From Mycolicibacterium hippocampi (GTDB lineage Bacteria; Actinomycetota; Actinomycetes; Mycobacteriales; Mycobacteriaceae), in NCBI RefSeq assembly GCF_010723735.1, contig NZ_BLLB01000002.1, positions 4,464,001-4,528,000 on the forward strand: a stretch of 64,000 nt of DNA, read 5' to 3'. The notes beneath the pieces were generated by a model. It did not search any database. It saw only the letters and a list, made by a program, of their open reading frames with translations, and had not been told where the DNA came from. Position 1 is the stretch's first letter, and every line of letters starts with the position of its first letter. This document shows positions 1 to 8,276 of the stretch, piece after piece. Position numbers and translations under genes: made by a program.

Positions 1-237
1 GACCGGCACATCCTGCTCGGTCTGATGCTGTCCAGCCAGGACCGCCACCACGACGATCCGAGCTGGGTCGGCATCGGCAGCGGCAGCTGGGACCACGAGG
101 GACGCCCCAGCTGGGTGCGCCTGGACCGGGTGCTCGACGTCCCGGAGGAGGGCATCAGGCGCGAGGGCGCGATCCTCGACCGTGAGGTGTTCGACATCGT
201 CGCAGCCCGGCTGCGCGCCGATTACTCGTGGAGCTGA
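1..237 (+). CDS. PemK/MazF-like protein, 3' end only
   Basis: The reading frame is open from the first base of the window and stops at 235-237, so only the last 78 residues are present and the start lies outside. The visible part contains the stretch DRHILLGLMLSSQ, then WVGIGSG, RPSWVRLDRVLDV and a C-terminus ending ADYSWS. From memory this resembles the C-terminal half of mycobacterial proteins annotated as type II toxin-antitoxin PemK/MazF-family proteins. That is family recognition, not proof of toxin activity, and no antitoxin is visible on this side. It converges with the complex I-like operon; the two stop codons are only 3 bases apart. Confidence 0.6.
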   Translation, partial: DRHILLGLMLSSQDRHHDDPSWVGIGSGSWDHEGRPSWVRLDRVLDVPEEGIRREGAILDREVFDIVAARLRADYSWS

Positions 238-240
238 ACC

Positions 241-1653
241 TCACCCGCCCAGCACTGGCCATGCCAATCCCGCGGCCACGCCCAGAGCCAGGCTCAGCCC
301 GGCGGCCACCACGGCAGCACCGGCCGACCACCGGTGCGCCGTGAACACGTCATCGCCGGGTTCCGCCTCGGGGCGCTGGACCGCCGGGATGATCCAGCGC
401 AGGTAATAGAACAGGCTGAGCAGGGTGTTGACGAACACGGCCACGACGAGCCAGGCGGCGTCCCCCTGCCACGCGGCGGCGGTGGTGGTGACCTTGCCGA
501 TGAACACCGCTGTCGGCGGGGTTCCGACCAGTCCGAGCAGCGCGACGATCAGGGCCACGGCGATCCACGGCCGCGACCGGATCAGCCCGCGGTAGCCCTG
601 CAGGTCACGCAGCCGGGGCAGGGCGGTCGACACCGCGAACGCCGCGCTGTTGGTCAGCGTGTAGGCGGCCAGGTAGAACAGCAGCGCGGGTTGCGCCAGT
701 TCGGCGCCGCCGGCGACCGCGACCGGCACCAGCAGGTAACCCACCTGGCTGACGGTCGACCAGCCCAGCAGCCGCCGCGGGTCGGTCTGCCAGAACGCGG
801 CCAGATTGCCCAGAGTCATGCTCGCCACCGCCAGCACCGCGATCAGCAACGCCCAATCGATGGAGTCGGGCAACGTCTGCACCAGCCGGAAGATCGCCAC
901 CACCGCGCCGACCTTCGGCACCGTGGTGAGGAACAGCGCTGCGGTGCCGGTGGTGGCTTGTGCGGCGTCGGGCACCCAGAAGTGGGCGGGCACCCCGCCG
1001 GCCTTGAACAGCAACCCGCCCAGGACCCCGACCGTCCCGGCGGCCACGACGGCGGCGGGCGCTCCGGCCAGTTCGGTGGCCATCTCGGGGTACCAGGTGC
1101 TGCCGGTCACGCCGTAGAGCAGCGTGACCCCGAGCAGCAGCAGGATGCCGAACAGCGCACCGAGCAGGTAGGTCTTCATCGCGGCCTCCGCGGCCTGCGG
1201 CGAGCGGGCCATGCCGATCAGCGCGTACAGCGGGATGCTGGCCAGCAGGTAGCCGGCGGCCAGCACCATCAGGTCGGCCGCGCCGGCCAGCACCAGCACC
1301 CCGCTGGTGGCGAACAACAGCAGCGCGTAGGTCTCGCTCTCGCGCGGCGATCCCGCGATCTCGTCACCGGCCACGGCGAGCACCAGCAGTGCGCCGACGG
1401 CGACCACGATCCGCGCCACCCCGGTCGGGGTGTCCACGGCGAAGGTGCCGTCGAACGCCACGGCGTCCGGCCCGGTCAGCTGGATCGCGGCCACGGCGGC
1501 TGCGGCGGTCAGCGCCGTCGCCGCCAACACCCTGCCCCACCACTGGCGCCGCCGGGCCAGGAACGATCCGCCGAGGAGCACGGCCAGCCCGGCGCTGAAG
1601 ACCAGGATCTCCGGCAGCATCAGCGACAACTGCATCCCGGTGTGGGAAGGCAC
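241..1653 (-). CDS. Complex I-like antiporter subunit, NuoN family
   Basis: Last gene of the complex I-like operon. The 470-residue polytopic membrane protein has the proton-channel architecture of NuoN. The lysine of the TM7-type helix is present in FKAGGVPAHFWVPDAAQ, and a second lysine in TTVPKVGAV. The conserved TM5 glutamate of NuoN (normally in a motif like ELxSLPLY) appears replaced: here the helix reads GYLLASIPLY with no acidic residue. A GTG start at 1653 gives MPSHTGMQLS; an ATG at 1635 is an alternative. Only 4 bases separate it from nuoM. Predicted location is the cytoplasmic membrane. Family assignment is secure; energy-coupling function is inferred. Confidence 0.85.
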   Translation of the reverse strand: MPSHTGMQLSLMLPEILVFSAGLAVLLGGSFLARRRQWWGRVLAATALTAAAAVAAIQLTGPDAVAFDGTFAVDTPTGVARIVVAVGALLVLAVAGDEIAGSPRESETYALLLFATSGVLVLAGAADLMVLAAGYLLASIPLYALIGMARSPQAAEAAMKTYLLGALFGILLLLGVTLLYGVTGSTWYPEMATELAGAPAAVVAAGTVGVLGGLLFKAGGVPAHFWVPDAAQATTGTAALFLTTVPKVGAVVAIFRLVQTLPDSIDWALLIAVLAVASMTLGNLAAFWQTDPRRLLGWSTVSQVGYLLVPVAVAGGAELAQPALLFYLAAYTLTNSAAFAVSTALPRLRDLQGYRGLIRSRPWIAVALIVALLGLVGTPPTAVFIGKVTTTAAAWQGDAAWLVVAVFVNTLLSLFYYLRWIIPAVQRPEAEPGDDVFTAHRWSAGAAVVAAGLSLALGVAAGLAWPVLGG

Positions 1654-1657
1654 CCGG

Positions 1658-3154
1658 CTACCTCCCGACGAGCGTGACGAGTGTGTGCGCGGCCGGCTCG
1701 ATCGTGTCCAGCAGCACCCGGGGCAGCAGACCGATCACCACCGATAGCGCCAACAACGTTGCAGGCGGCCACATCTCGAAGCGACGCAGGTCGGTGAAGC
1801 CTTCGGAAAGGCCTGCGGTCGCACCGGTGAACAGCCGTTGGAAGGACCGCAGGAACAGCGCGGCGGTGATCAGGATGCCGGGTAGCGCGATGGCGGTGAC
1901 GGGTGCGGCGGCGATGCTGCCGGTGAAGATCTGGAACTCGGCGATGAACCCGGAGAAACCCGGCAACCCCAGCGAGGCGAAGGCCCCCACCGCGAACAGC
2001 GCGGCGAGCTTGGGCGCGGGACCGGCCAGGCCGCCGTAGTCGGCCATCCGGTAGCTGCCGGTGCGCGTGTAGAACACCCCGGCCAGCAGGAACAGCGCGG
2101 CGGTGATCAATCCGTGGCTGACCATCTGGGTCACCGCGCCGGTGACTGCGATGTCGCGGGCCTGGGCGGTGCCGGTCGCGGTCAGACCCGCGGCGCCGAC
2201 GGCGAGCACCACATAACCCATGTGGTTGACCGAGGTGTAGGCGATCATCCGCTTGAGGTCCTGTTGGGCGAGTGCGACCAGCGCGCCGTACAACACCGAC
2301 ACCACGCCGATGGCGATGGTCACCCATGCCCAGGCTCGCCAGGCCTGCGGCAGCATCGGCATCGCGATGCGCACGAATCCGTATGTCCCCATCTTCAGCA
2401 GCACCCCTGCCAGCACGGCGGAGCCGATCGCCGGGGCGTCGGTGTGTGCGGGCGGCAGCCAGGTGTGGAACGGGAACGTCGGCGTCTTGATCAGCAGCCC
2501 GATCAGCACCGCGGCCAGCACCAGCCCGCCGGCCAGCGGGCGGCCGGCCAACGGTGTCACCGCGGCCAGTTCCACCATGTCGAAGGTGTGCGGTTCGGCA
2601 CCGATGTAGAGGCCGATGAAGCCGACCAGCAGCGCAAGCGACCCGAGAAAGGTGTACAGGAAGAACTTCAGCGCCGACCGGCCCGCATCGCCGTGGCCCC
2701 AGCCGGCGATGACGAAGTACATCGCGACGATCGACAGGTCGAAGAAGACGAAGAACAGGATGAGGTCGGCGGCGGCGAACACCCCGAGGCTGACCGACTG
2801 CAGGAACAGGAACAGGGCGGCCTGGGTGCGCGGCCGGTCGCTGTCGCGCAGGCTGTAGACCGCACACGCCAGGAAGATCACCGTGGTCATCGCGACCAAC
2901 GGCAACGACAGGCCGTCGATGCCGACGTGGTAACTGCTGTTGACGCCCGGGATCCACGGCACCTGCTCGTCGAAGGCCAGGGTGTCAGGCGGTGGGGTGT
3001 CAAAGCGCAGCCACACCGCCGCGACGAGCCCGACCTCGGCCGCGGTGACCGCGACCCACGACCAGCGCACCGCTACGTCGGTCAGCGCCGGCACCGCGAG
3101 CAGCACCAGGGCCGCGGCCAGCGGCAGGAACACGATCAGACTGAGCACATTCAC
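1658..3154 (-). CDS. Complex I-like antiporter subunit, NuoM family
   Basis: A 498-residue membrane protein of the NuoM/MrpD antiporter family. The N-terminus VNVLSLIVFLPLAAAL and the motif IKTPTFPFHTWLPPAHTDAP (TM7 lysine followed by the HTWLP loop) are typical. The TM5 glutamate, usually in FFxFWEMxLVPMYFLI, is an aspartate here (FFVFFDLSIVAMYFVI). A longer frame extends upstream, but it would overlap nuoL heavily. The GTG at 3154 sits just after the nuoL stop and is chosen; a GTG at 3148 is also possible. Translational coupling with nuoL and nuoN is likely. Its job would be ion translocation in the membrane arm. Confidence 0.87.
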   Translation of the reverse strand: MNVLSLIVFLPLAAALVLLAVPALTDVAVRWSWVAVTAAEVGLVAAVWLRFDTPPPDTLAFDEQVPWIPGVNSSYHVGIDGLSLPLVAMTTVIFLACAVYSLRDSDRPRTQAALFLFLQSVSLGVFAAADLILFFVFFDLSIVAMYFVIAGWGHGDAGRSALKFFLYTFLGSLALLVGFIGLYIGAEPHTFDMVELAAVTPLAGRPLAGGLVLAAVLIGLLIKTPTFPFHTWLPPAHTDAPAIGSAVLAGVLLKMGTYGFVRIAMPMLPQAWRAWAWVTIAIGVVSVLYGALVALAQQDLKRMIAYTSVNHMGYVVLAVGAAGLTATGTAQARDIAVTGAVTQMVSHGLITAALFLLAGVFYTRTGSYRMADYGGLAGPAPKLAALFAVGAFASLGLPGFSGFIAEFQIFTGSIAAAPVTAIALPGILITAALFLRSFQRLFTGATAGLSEGFTDLRRFEMWPPATLLALSVVIGLLPRVLLDTIEPAAHTLVTLVGR

Positions 3155-3155
3155 C

Positions 3156-5024
3156 TCACGTGAGCAGTAGGACGACGGCGACGACGAGCATGACCGCGGC
3201 GGCCATGTAGTACTGGTGCAGTTGACCGGTCTGCGGTCTGCGCGCCAGTTCGCCCAGCCGCCGGGTGAGCGCCGCCGACGCCTCGACCACACCGTCGACG
3301 CCGCGGTGGTCGGCGCGGGCGAGCCGGTCGGCAGCCGACCGCGACACGGTGGCCGTCGCCCCGACGGCGCCGTCGAGGACGTGGTCGTCGAAACGGGCCG
3401 CCTGCACCGATATCCGCGTCACCGCGAGCGCGGCGGCGGACACCGACCGGTCGAGGACCCGGTCGTCGAATCGGGCGAGGGTGTCGGCCAGCCACAGCAC
3501 CGGTACCACGACCACCCGCTGGGCGGCCCGCTCGAGCCCGAACCAGGCCAGCGCCCACCTCGGCTCGGGGACACCCCAGCGCCACACCGCCAGCAGCACC
3601 GCGCCGGCCAGTACCGCCGAAGCAGCCAGCTCGGTCACCGGCGCGCTCGCGGTGATGCCCAGCGGCGGCAGGGCGAGCACCCCGGCGCCCGCCGCGCCGA
3701 CCGCCAGCACGACCAGCGGCACCTGCGCCAGGCCGTCGGGCGACCCACCGCCGGCGTCGCGGTCGGCTGCCGGACGCCACAGGACGAGCAGGATCTTGCC
3801 GGCGTAGGCCGCGGACAGTGCGGTGGCCAGCAGACCCGCCGCGTACCACCACAGCGAGTGTTCGAGCGCGACGGCCAGCACCGCGTCCTTGGTCGCCCAC
3901 AGCGAGAGCGGCGCGATACCGGCCAGCGCGAGCGCCGACACCGTCGCCGTGACACCGACGACCCGCCATCGCCGGGCTGCCCCGCGCAGCTCCTCGAGGT
4001 TCTTGCTGCCGAGCAGCGTCAGCCACGCCCCGGCGGCGAGGAACAGGCCTGCCTTGGTGAACGCATGCGCGACGAGTTGGGCGGCCCCGCCACCGACCGC
4101 GCCCAGCCCGGCCGCCATCACCACGAAGCCCAGCTGCGCGGCCGTGGACGCGGCCAGCAACTGCTTGAGGTCGCGCTGCGCGACTGCCACCAGACCCAGC
4201 CCCACCGCGGTCACCGCGCCGAGCCACACCGTCGCGGTCGCGGCCCAGCCGGTGGCCCCGAGCAACGGCGAAACCCGCAGCAGCAGGTAGGCGCCCATCG
4301 CCACCATCGCCGCCGAGTGCAGCAACGCACTCACCGGGCTGGGCCCCTCCATCGCCCGCGCGAGCCAGAACGAGAACGGCAGCTGCGCCGCCTTGCCCAG
4401 CGCGGCGACCAGCACGCCCGCCGCGATCACGTGCCGCCAGCCCGGCGTCGAGTCGGCCAGGTCGGCCAATGCGAGCCCAGCGCCTCCGGCCAGCGCCGCG
4501 CCGGCAGCGAGGTAGAGCCCCAGGTCCGCGGTGCGGGTGGTCAGGAACGCGGTCAGCCCCGCCGAGACACGATGGTCGTCCTGCCACCGGTAGCCGATCA
4601 GCGCGTAGGACATCGCGCCCATCACCTCCCACGCCAGCAGCAGCGCCGGCAGGGTGGTCGCGGTGGCGGTCAGCATCGCCGCGGCGGCGAACACCAGCAT
4701 GTAACCGTGGAACCGGTGGCCGGCCACCGAACGCTCCCCCACGGCGAACGTCAACACCAGCAGGGTCACCACGGCCACCGCCGGCACCACGGTGCCCGAC
4801 AGTCCGTCGACGCCCAGCGCGAACTCTGTTCCCGCCAGGAACGCCACTCCGACCGCGGGCCGGGTCACGGCGACCACGACCGACAGTGCGACCACGACGG
4901 CCGACACGCCGATCGACACCAGAGCGGCGGTGCGCCCGCGTGCGTTGGTCAGCAGCAGCGCGACGCCGGCGAGCGCAGGCAGACACACCAGTGCCCACAG
5001 CGCCAGGTCGGGAACGGTGAGCAC
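3156..5024 (-). CDS. Complex I-like antiporter subunit, NuoL family
   Basis: A 622-residue distal antiporter-like subunit. Proton-path residues are intact: the TM5 glutamate in LLLAWEVMGAMSYALIGYRW, the lysine and broken-helix region in GKAAQLPFSFWLARAMEGP followed by SPVSALLHSA, and the TM12-type lysine in AHAFTKAGLFLA. The C-terminal third is long and should contain the lateral amphipathic helix and a final membrane segment (VMLVVAVVLLL). The start is GTG at 5024, 3 bases after the nuoK stop. Among the three antiporter subunits of this operon it keeps the most canonical residues. Confidence 0.88.
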   Translation of the reverse strand: MLTVPDLALWALVCLPALAGVALLLTNARGRTAALVSIGVSAVVVALSVVVAVTRPAVGVAFLAGTEFALGVDGLSGTVVPAVAVVTLLVLTFAVGERSVAGHRFHGYMLVFAAAAMLTATATTLPALLLAWEVMGAMSYALIGYRWQDDHRVSAGLTAFLTTRTADLGLYLAAGAALAGGAGLALADLADSTPGWRHVIAAGVLVAALGKAAQLPFSFWLARAMEGPSPVSALLHSAAMVAMGAYLLLRVSPLLGATGWAATATVWLGAVTAVGLGLVAVAQRDLKQLLAASTAAQLGFVVMAAGLGAVGGGAAQLVAHAFTKAGLFLAAGAWLTLLGSKNLEELRGAARRWRVVGVTATVSALALAGIAPLSLWATKDAVLAVALEHSLWWYAAGLLATALSAAYAGKILLVLWRPAADRDAGGGSPDGLAQVPLVVLAVGAAGAGVLALPPLGITASAPVTELAASAVLAGAVLLAVWRWGVPEPRWALAWFGLERAAQRVVVVPVLWLADTLARFDDRVLDRSVSAAALAVTRISVQAARFDDHVLDGAVGATATVSRSAADRLARADHRGVDGVVEASAALTRRLGELARRPQTGQLHQYYMAAAVMLVVAVVLLLT

Positions 5025-5027
5025 CGG

Positions 5028-5330
5028 CTATCCCGACAGATCCGTGGCCATGTCGGTCATATCGGCCTGGCGGTCACGGTGCAGCAGCGTCGCGACGGCG
5101 AATCCCATCGCCATCTCCACCGTCATCGCGGCGATGATCACCATCAGCAGCACCTGACCCGTCGGTGCCGGTGCCAGGAACCACCACAGGCCGACGGCGG
5201 CGAGGATCACGGCGTTGATCATCAGCTCCAGGCCCATCATCACCATGACCACCACCTGCTGGGACAACGCGCCGTACAGGCCGACACAGAACAGCGCGGC
5301 GGCCACCAGCAGCAGCGTCTGCAGGGTCAT
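5028..5330 (-). CDS. Complex I-like subunit, NuoK family
   Basis: A small 100-residue protein with three membrane helices, the usual size for NuoK. Both conserved membrane glutamates can be seen, in MMGLELMINAVILAAV and in MTVEMAMGFAVATLLHR. These residues belong to the E-channel that links the quinone site to the antiporters in canonical complex I. The ATG start overlaps the nuoJ stop codon (ATGA), so translation is probably coupled. Retention of both glutamates argues that this operon still makes an ion-conducting complex rather than being decayed. Confidence 0.88.
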   Translation of the reverse strand: MTLQTLLLVAAALFCVGLYGALSQQVVVMVMMGLELMINAVILAAVGLWWFLAPAPTGQVLLMVIIAAMTVEMAMGFAVATLLHRDRQADMTDMATDLSG

Positions 5331-5890
5331 CGCCCGACTCCCCCCGGCTGCGGGTCCCGCGGCGGCCGTTGATCGAGGTCGTCACCGAACCGGTCGTAGC
5401 GTCCCCGGTGCGCAGCCAGCACGACTGCCCCGACGATGGTGGCCACCATCACCGGGCTGATCACGATCATCGCCAGCATCTTGGGACCCATGAGCTCCTC
5501 CCCGAGCGCGACGGTGACGTCCGGGGGCGGCGCGCCGCGGCGGGCCGGCCAGTCGACCAGCAGGATTCCGGCGCTCAACAACAGGAACAGGCCGACCGAC
5601 AGGGCCAGCGACATGCGTTTGCCGTGGACCATGCTCATCGGCATCAACGCCGGGTTCATCCCCATGAACATCACCATGTAGACGGCCATCACCGCCATCT
5701 CCATGACCATCATCAGGATGATGACGACGCCGACATAGTTCTGCTGTAACAACAGCGCCACGACCCCGACCGCGATGAACGACGCGGCAAGCGCGTAGGT
5801 GGCCCGGGCCATCGAGTCGACCGCGAACACTGCGGCCCCGGCGAGCACTGCCACCGCCGCGGCGACCCAGAACACGATGTCGGTGATCAA
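5327..5890 (-). CDS. Complex I-like subunit, NuoJ family
   Basis: A 187-residue membrane protein of the NuoJ family, with about five hydrophobic segments. A central Met-rich helix (IILMMVMEMAVMAVYMVMF) carries an acidic residue inside the membrane. The frame is open further upstream into nuoH, so the start is inferred. I prefer TTG at 5890 (LITDIVFW...), which follows GGAGGGG in the end of nuoH by a normal distance and leaves only a 4-base gap. An ATG further upstream (5929) would overlap nuoH. It acts in the membrane arm together with NuoK and NuoH. Confidence 0.84.
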   Translation of the reverse strand: MITDIVFWVAAAVAVLAGAAVFAVDSMARATYALAASFIAVGVVALLLQQNYVGVVIILMMVMEMAVMAVYMVMFMGMNPALMPMSMVHGKRMSLALSVGLFLLLSAGILLVDWPARRGAPPPDVTVALGEELMGPKMLAMIVISPVMVATIVGAVVLAAHRGRYDRFGDDLDQRPPRDPQPGGVGR

Positions 5891-5894
5891 AGCC

Positions 5895-6794
5895 TCAGCC
5901 CCTCCAGACGGCGATGACGGCGACGACAAGATCCTGCACCAGCACCAGCGGCAACAGCACCATCCACCCCACCTCCATGAACTTGTCGGGCCGCAACACC
6001 GGAAGCCGGCGCCGCAGCCACACGAAAATCGTCAGCAGCACAACGGTTTTGACGAGGACCCACAGCCATCCCGGCAGCAGCGGGCCGGCGCCGCCGCCGA
6101 GGAACAGCGGGACCGCGAACGCCGCTCCCGCGGCCAGCAGGGCGTACCGGCCGACCTCGAACAGCAACCGGTCGACACCGGACAGTTCGGCGGCCGCGCC
6201 GCCGGCGATGTCGTCACCCACCGCGGCCGACAGCGGCCCCCACACCGAAAACCCGGTTACGCCAAGGCAATAAACGACAAACGCCACAGGCATCCAGACC
6301 ACGAACCACAGGTCCTGCTGGGCGGCCGCGACGGTGCCGACGTGCAGGCTCTGGGCCGCGATAGCCGGAGCGACCAGGGCGAACATCAGCGGCAACTCGT
6401 AACCGAGCCCCTGCGCGAGAAAGCGGTAGCCCCCGATCAGCGAGTGGGCCGAGTTCGGCCCCCACCCCGCGAGCCACACCAGCGCCCAGACCAGCACGTC
6501 CATGGCGTTGAACCACACGATCCCGACGTCGAGGTCGAACAGCACCCACTGCCCGAGCGGCACCACCGTGATCATCAGCAGCGCGGCCGCGAGCAGACCG
6601 AAACCGCCGAGACGCCACAGCGGCCGATCCGCCTCGAGCGTGACCCGGCGCCGCTGCCGCATCAGCCGCGTGGCTTCGCCCACCGGTGCGCAGACCCCCG
6701 CCCGGTCGAGAGCGGCCGCGTAGTACGCGAGCAACAGCAGCATCACCGCCGCCACCGGCGCCCAGGCCGCCGACACCACCGTCATCCCGGTCAC
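5895..6794 (-). CDS. Complex I-like subunit, NuoH family, divergent
   Basis: A 299-residue membrane protein with the NuoH core. WGPNSAHSLIGGYRFLAQ and GLGYELPLMFAL match the conserved helix with its glutamate, and an AAAELSG motif resembles the EAELVSG loop. The cytoplasmic RPGPNRVG loop that helps form the quinone cavity in canonical NuoH is missing; the corresponding stretch reads LDRAGVCAPVGEATRL. GTG at 6794 overlaps the stop of the upstream fused protein (GTGA); ATG at 6785 is also possible. Loss of the quinone-cavity loop agrees with the absence of functional NuoB/NuoD in this operon. Confidence 0.82.
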   Translation of the reverse strand: MTGMTVVSAAWAPVAAVMLLLLAYYAAALDRAGVCAPVGEATRLMRQRRRVTLEADRPLWRLGGFGLLAAALLMITVVPLGQWVLFDLDVGIVWFNAMDVLVWALVWLAGWGPNSAHSLIGGYRFLAQGLGYELPLMFALVAPAIAAQSLHVGTVAAAQQDLWFVVWMPVAFVVYCLGVTGFSVWGPLSAAVGDDIAGGAAAELSGVDRLLFEVGRYALLAAGAAFAVPLFLGGGAGPLLPGWLWVLVKTVVLLTIFVWLRRRLPVLRPDKFMEVGWMVLLPLVLVQDLVVAVIAVWRG

Positions 6795-7885
6795 GGTGCC
6801 TCCAGTTGCGCGGGCACCGCCGTGTCGACGCCGAGACCGGCGATCACCAGTCGGACGGCGGCGACCTCGAGGCCGGCGACGATGCCGGGCAGGGCGTCGG
6901 CGAGCGCTGCCGGGTCGACGTGCAGGGGGTCGGCGGTCAGCCGGTTCGACAGCAGGTCGCCGACGACCTGCGCCCGGGTCTGTAGCCGGTCGTAGGTGTC
7001 TCCCGCGAGTGATGCCGGCAGCCGTTCGGCGACAAGCCGTTCGGGGGTGAGCGGCGCGAGCCCGCGCAGTGACCAGCGCAGCAGCCTCGAACGACGCACG
7101 CTGCGCTGCAGACGTTCGACCTGGTCTCGGGCGCGTCGGTCGCGGGGATCGTCGAGCAGCAGGTCGCGGCACCGGCGGGCCCTCTCCGCCGCGTGCGGCC
7201 AGCCTGCCAGCGTGAGCAGGTCGACGAGGTGGTCGCACTGCCGGGCCACGACGGGGGTGGCGGCGCCGGGCCGGTGCTCGGCGTCCAACAGGTCGACCGT
7301 CGCGTCGGTCACCACGTCCCCGGCCAGGACGCACCGCAGCCGCACCCCGGCCGGCCAGTGGGCGAGGACCGGCCCCAGCTCCAGGTGCAGCACATCCATC
7401 TCGAGTCCGTCGCGGTCTTGTGCCCCCTCGGCCAGCGGGATACCGGACGGGGCCATGTCCATGTCGCCGTGGTCCATGTCGCCGTGATCCATGTCGCCGT
7501 GGTCCATGTCGCCGTGGTCCATGTCGCCGGTGTCGGGGCGCCGGCGGCGGCTGCGCGCGTCGCCGACTTGTGCTGCGGTGTCGAGCAATGCGGCGGCGGC
7601 ACGGTCGAGCGCGTCATCGACCGAGCCGATGTCGGGCACCTCGATGCGCGCTCGCGGGCCCGGCAACTGGTCCCAGACCAGATCGATCAGCGGGCTCATC
7701 TGCGGCCCCGGCGCGCCACACACCGCCAGCACGTCGGCGTCGGCGGGGCTGACCGCCATCCGCCAACCACGGGCCAGCACCCGGCGCTGCAGCGCGACGT
7801 GGGTCGACCACTGCCCCGGGATCTCGACGGCGAGGACGTGTGTCCGGGCGACAGCCAGCCGCGCCGTCCACCCGCTCAGGACCAC
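6791..7885 (-). CDS. Fused, cysteine-poor NuoB/NuoD-like protein with DMDHG repeat
   Basis: A 364-residue soluble protein encoded exactly where nuoB-C-D would be. Residues about 17-85 (VLAVEIPGQW, then PADADVLAVCGAPGPQM and LIDLVWDQLPGP) follow the NuoB fold pattern, but the N2-cluster Cys-Cys position reads HVLAVE and the other cluster cysteines are absent. Residues 121-144 are four DMDHG units plus DMDMA. Residues about 160-205 (LHLELGPVLAHWPAG, VLAGDVV) resemble the start of NuoD, without its quinone-site histidine. The C-terminus is Arg/Leu-rich and helical. GTG start; 10-base overlap with nuoA. I infer a structural or metal-binding adaptor, not a redox subunit. The NuoB/NuoD link is my pattern match. 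Confidence 0.65.
   Translation of the reverse strand: MVLSGWTARLAVARTHVLAVEIPGQWSTHVALQRRVLARGWRMAVSPADADVLAVCGAPGPQMSPLIDLVWDQLPGPRARIEVPDIGSVDDALDRAAAALLDTAAQVGDARSRRRRPDTGDMDHGDMDHGDMDHGDMDHGDMDMAPSGIPLAEGAQDRDGLEMDVLHLELGPVLAHWPAGVRLRCVLAGDVVTDATVDLLDAEHRPGAATPVVARQCDHLVDLLTLAGWPHAAERARRCRDLLLDDPRDRRARDQVERLQRSVRRSRLLRWSLRGLAPLTPERLVAERLPASLAGDTYDRLQTRAQVVGDLLSNRLTADPLHVDPAALADALPGIVAGLEVAAVRLVIAGLGVDTAVPAQLEAP
7454..7525 (-). repeat. In-frame 15-bp tandem repeat encoding DMDHG
   Basis: Four near-identical 15-base units (plus-strand form catgtcgccgtggtc, one unit with a single change) plus a partial fifth unit encode Asp-Met-Asp-His-Gly repeats in the fused NuoB/NuoD-like protein. Met, His and Asp are metal-liganding residues, so copper, nickel or zinc binding is possible. 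Copy number could vary by replication slippage without breaking the frame. Confidence 0.95.
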
Positions 7886-8220
7886 CGCAGCGCCCCTTCA
7901 CGCCAGGCCCACACGACAGCGATCAGGAGCGCCGCGAGGAACACGAACATCTCCACCACCGCGGTGAGGCCCTGCTCGACGACCACGACCGCCCACGGGT
8001 ACATGAACAGCATCTCGACGTCGAAGGCCAGGAAGACCAGCGTGGCCAGGTACCAGCGCACGTGGTAGCGCGACAGCGCGTGTTCCTCATGCCGCCAGCC
8101 TGATTGGAACGGCAGCGAGACGAGCGGATCGGGGGCCACCGCGGTCAGCCGGTGCAGCAGATACGCGCCGACACCGCCGACCAGGCACACCAGGAGCATC
8201 GAGGCGACGCCGGCGTACAT
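7876..8220 (-). CDS. Complex I-like subunit, NuoA family
   Basis: First gene of the complex I-like operon, 114 residues, three predicted membrane helices. The conserved NuoA segment is present as WYLATLVFLAFDVEMLFMYPWA. The loop normally reading YECG reads FQSG (residues 38-41), so the conserved Glu and Cys that contact the quinone-gating region are lost. ATG at 8220 is preceded by AGGAG with an 8-base spacer, a good ribosome-binding site. No gene lies on this strand directly upstream within 50 bases, so the promoter is probably in 8221-8276 or within the GNAT gene end. Confidence 0.86.
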   Translation of the reverse strand: MYAGVASMLLVCLVGGVGAYLLHRLTAVAPDPLVSLPFQSGWRHEEHALSRYHVRWYLATLVFLAFDVEMLFMYPWAVVVVEQGLTAVVEMFVFLAALLIAVVWAWREGALRWS

Positions 8221-8276
8221 CGAGTCGACTCCTATCCGTGGGCGGGCCTACTGCGACGTTCCCGGACGATTCCCCT

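Noticed and set aside
3216..5372. 718-codon plus-strand open frame
   Set aside because: It is antisense to nuoL and nuoK, Arg/Gln/His-rich with no recognisable motif, as expected from the complement of GC-rich coding sequence.
7454..7534. Short regular repeats resembling a CRISPR or minisatellite
   Set aside because: The 15-bp units are contiguous, in frame and encode DMDHG; there are no spacers.
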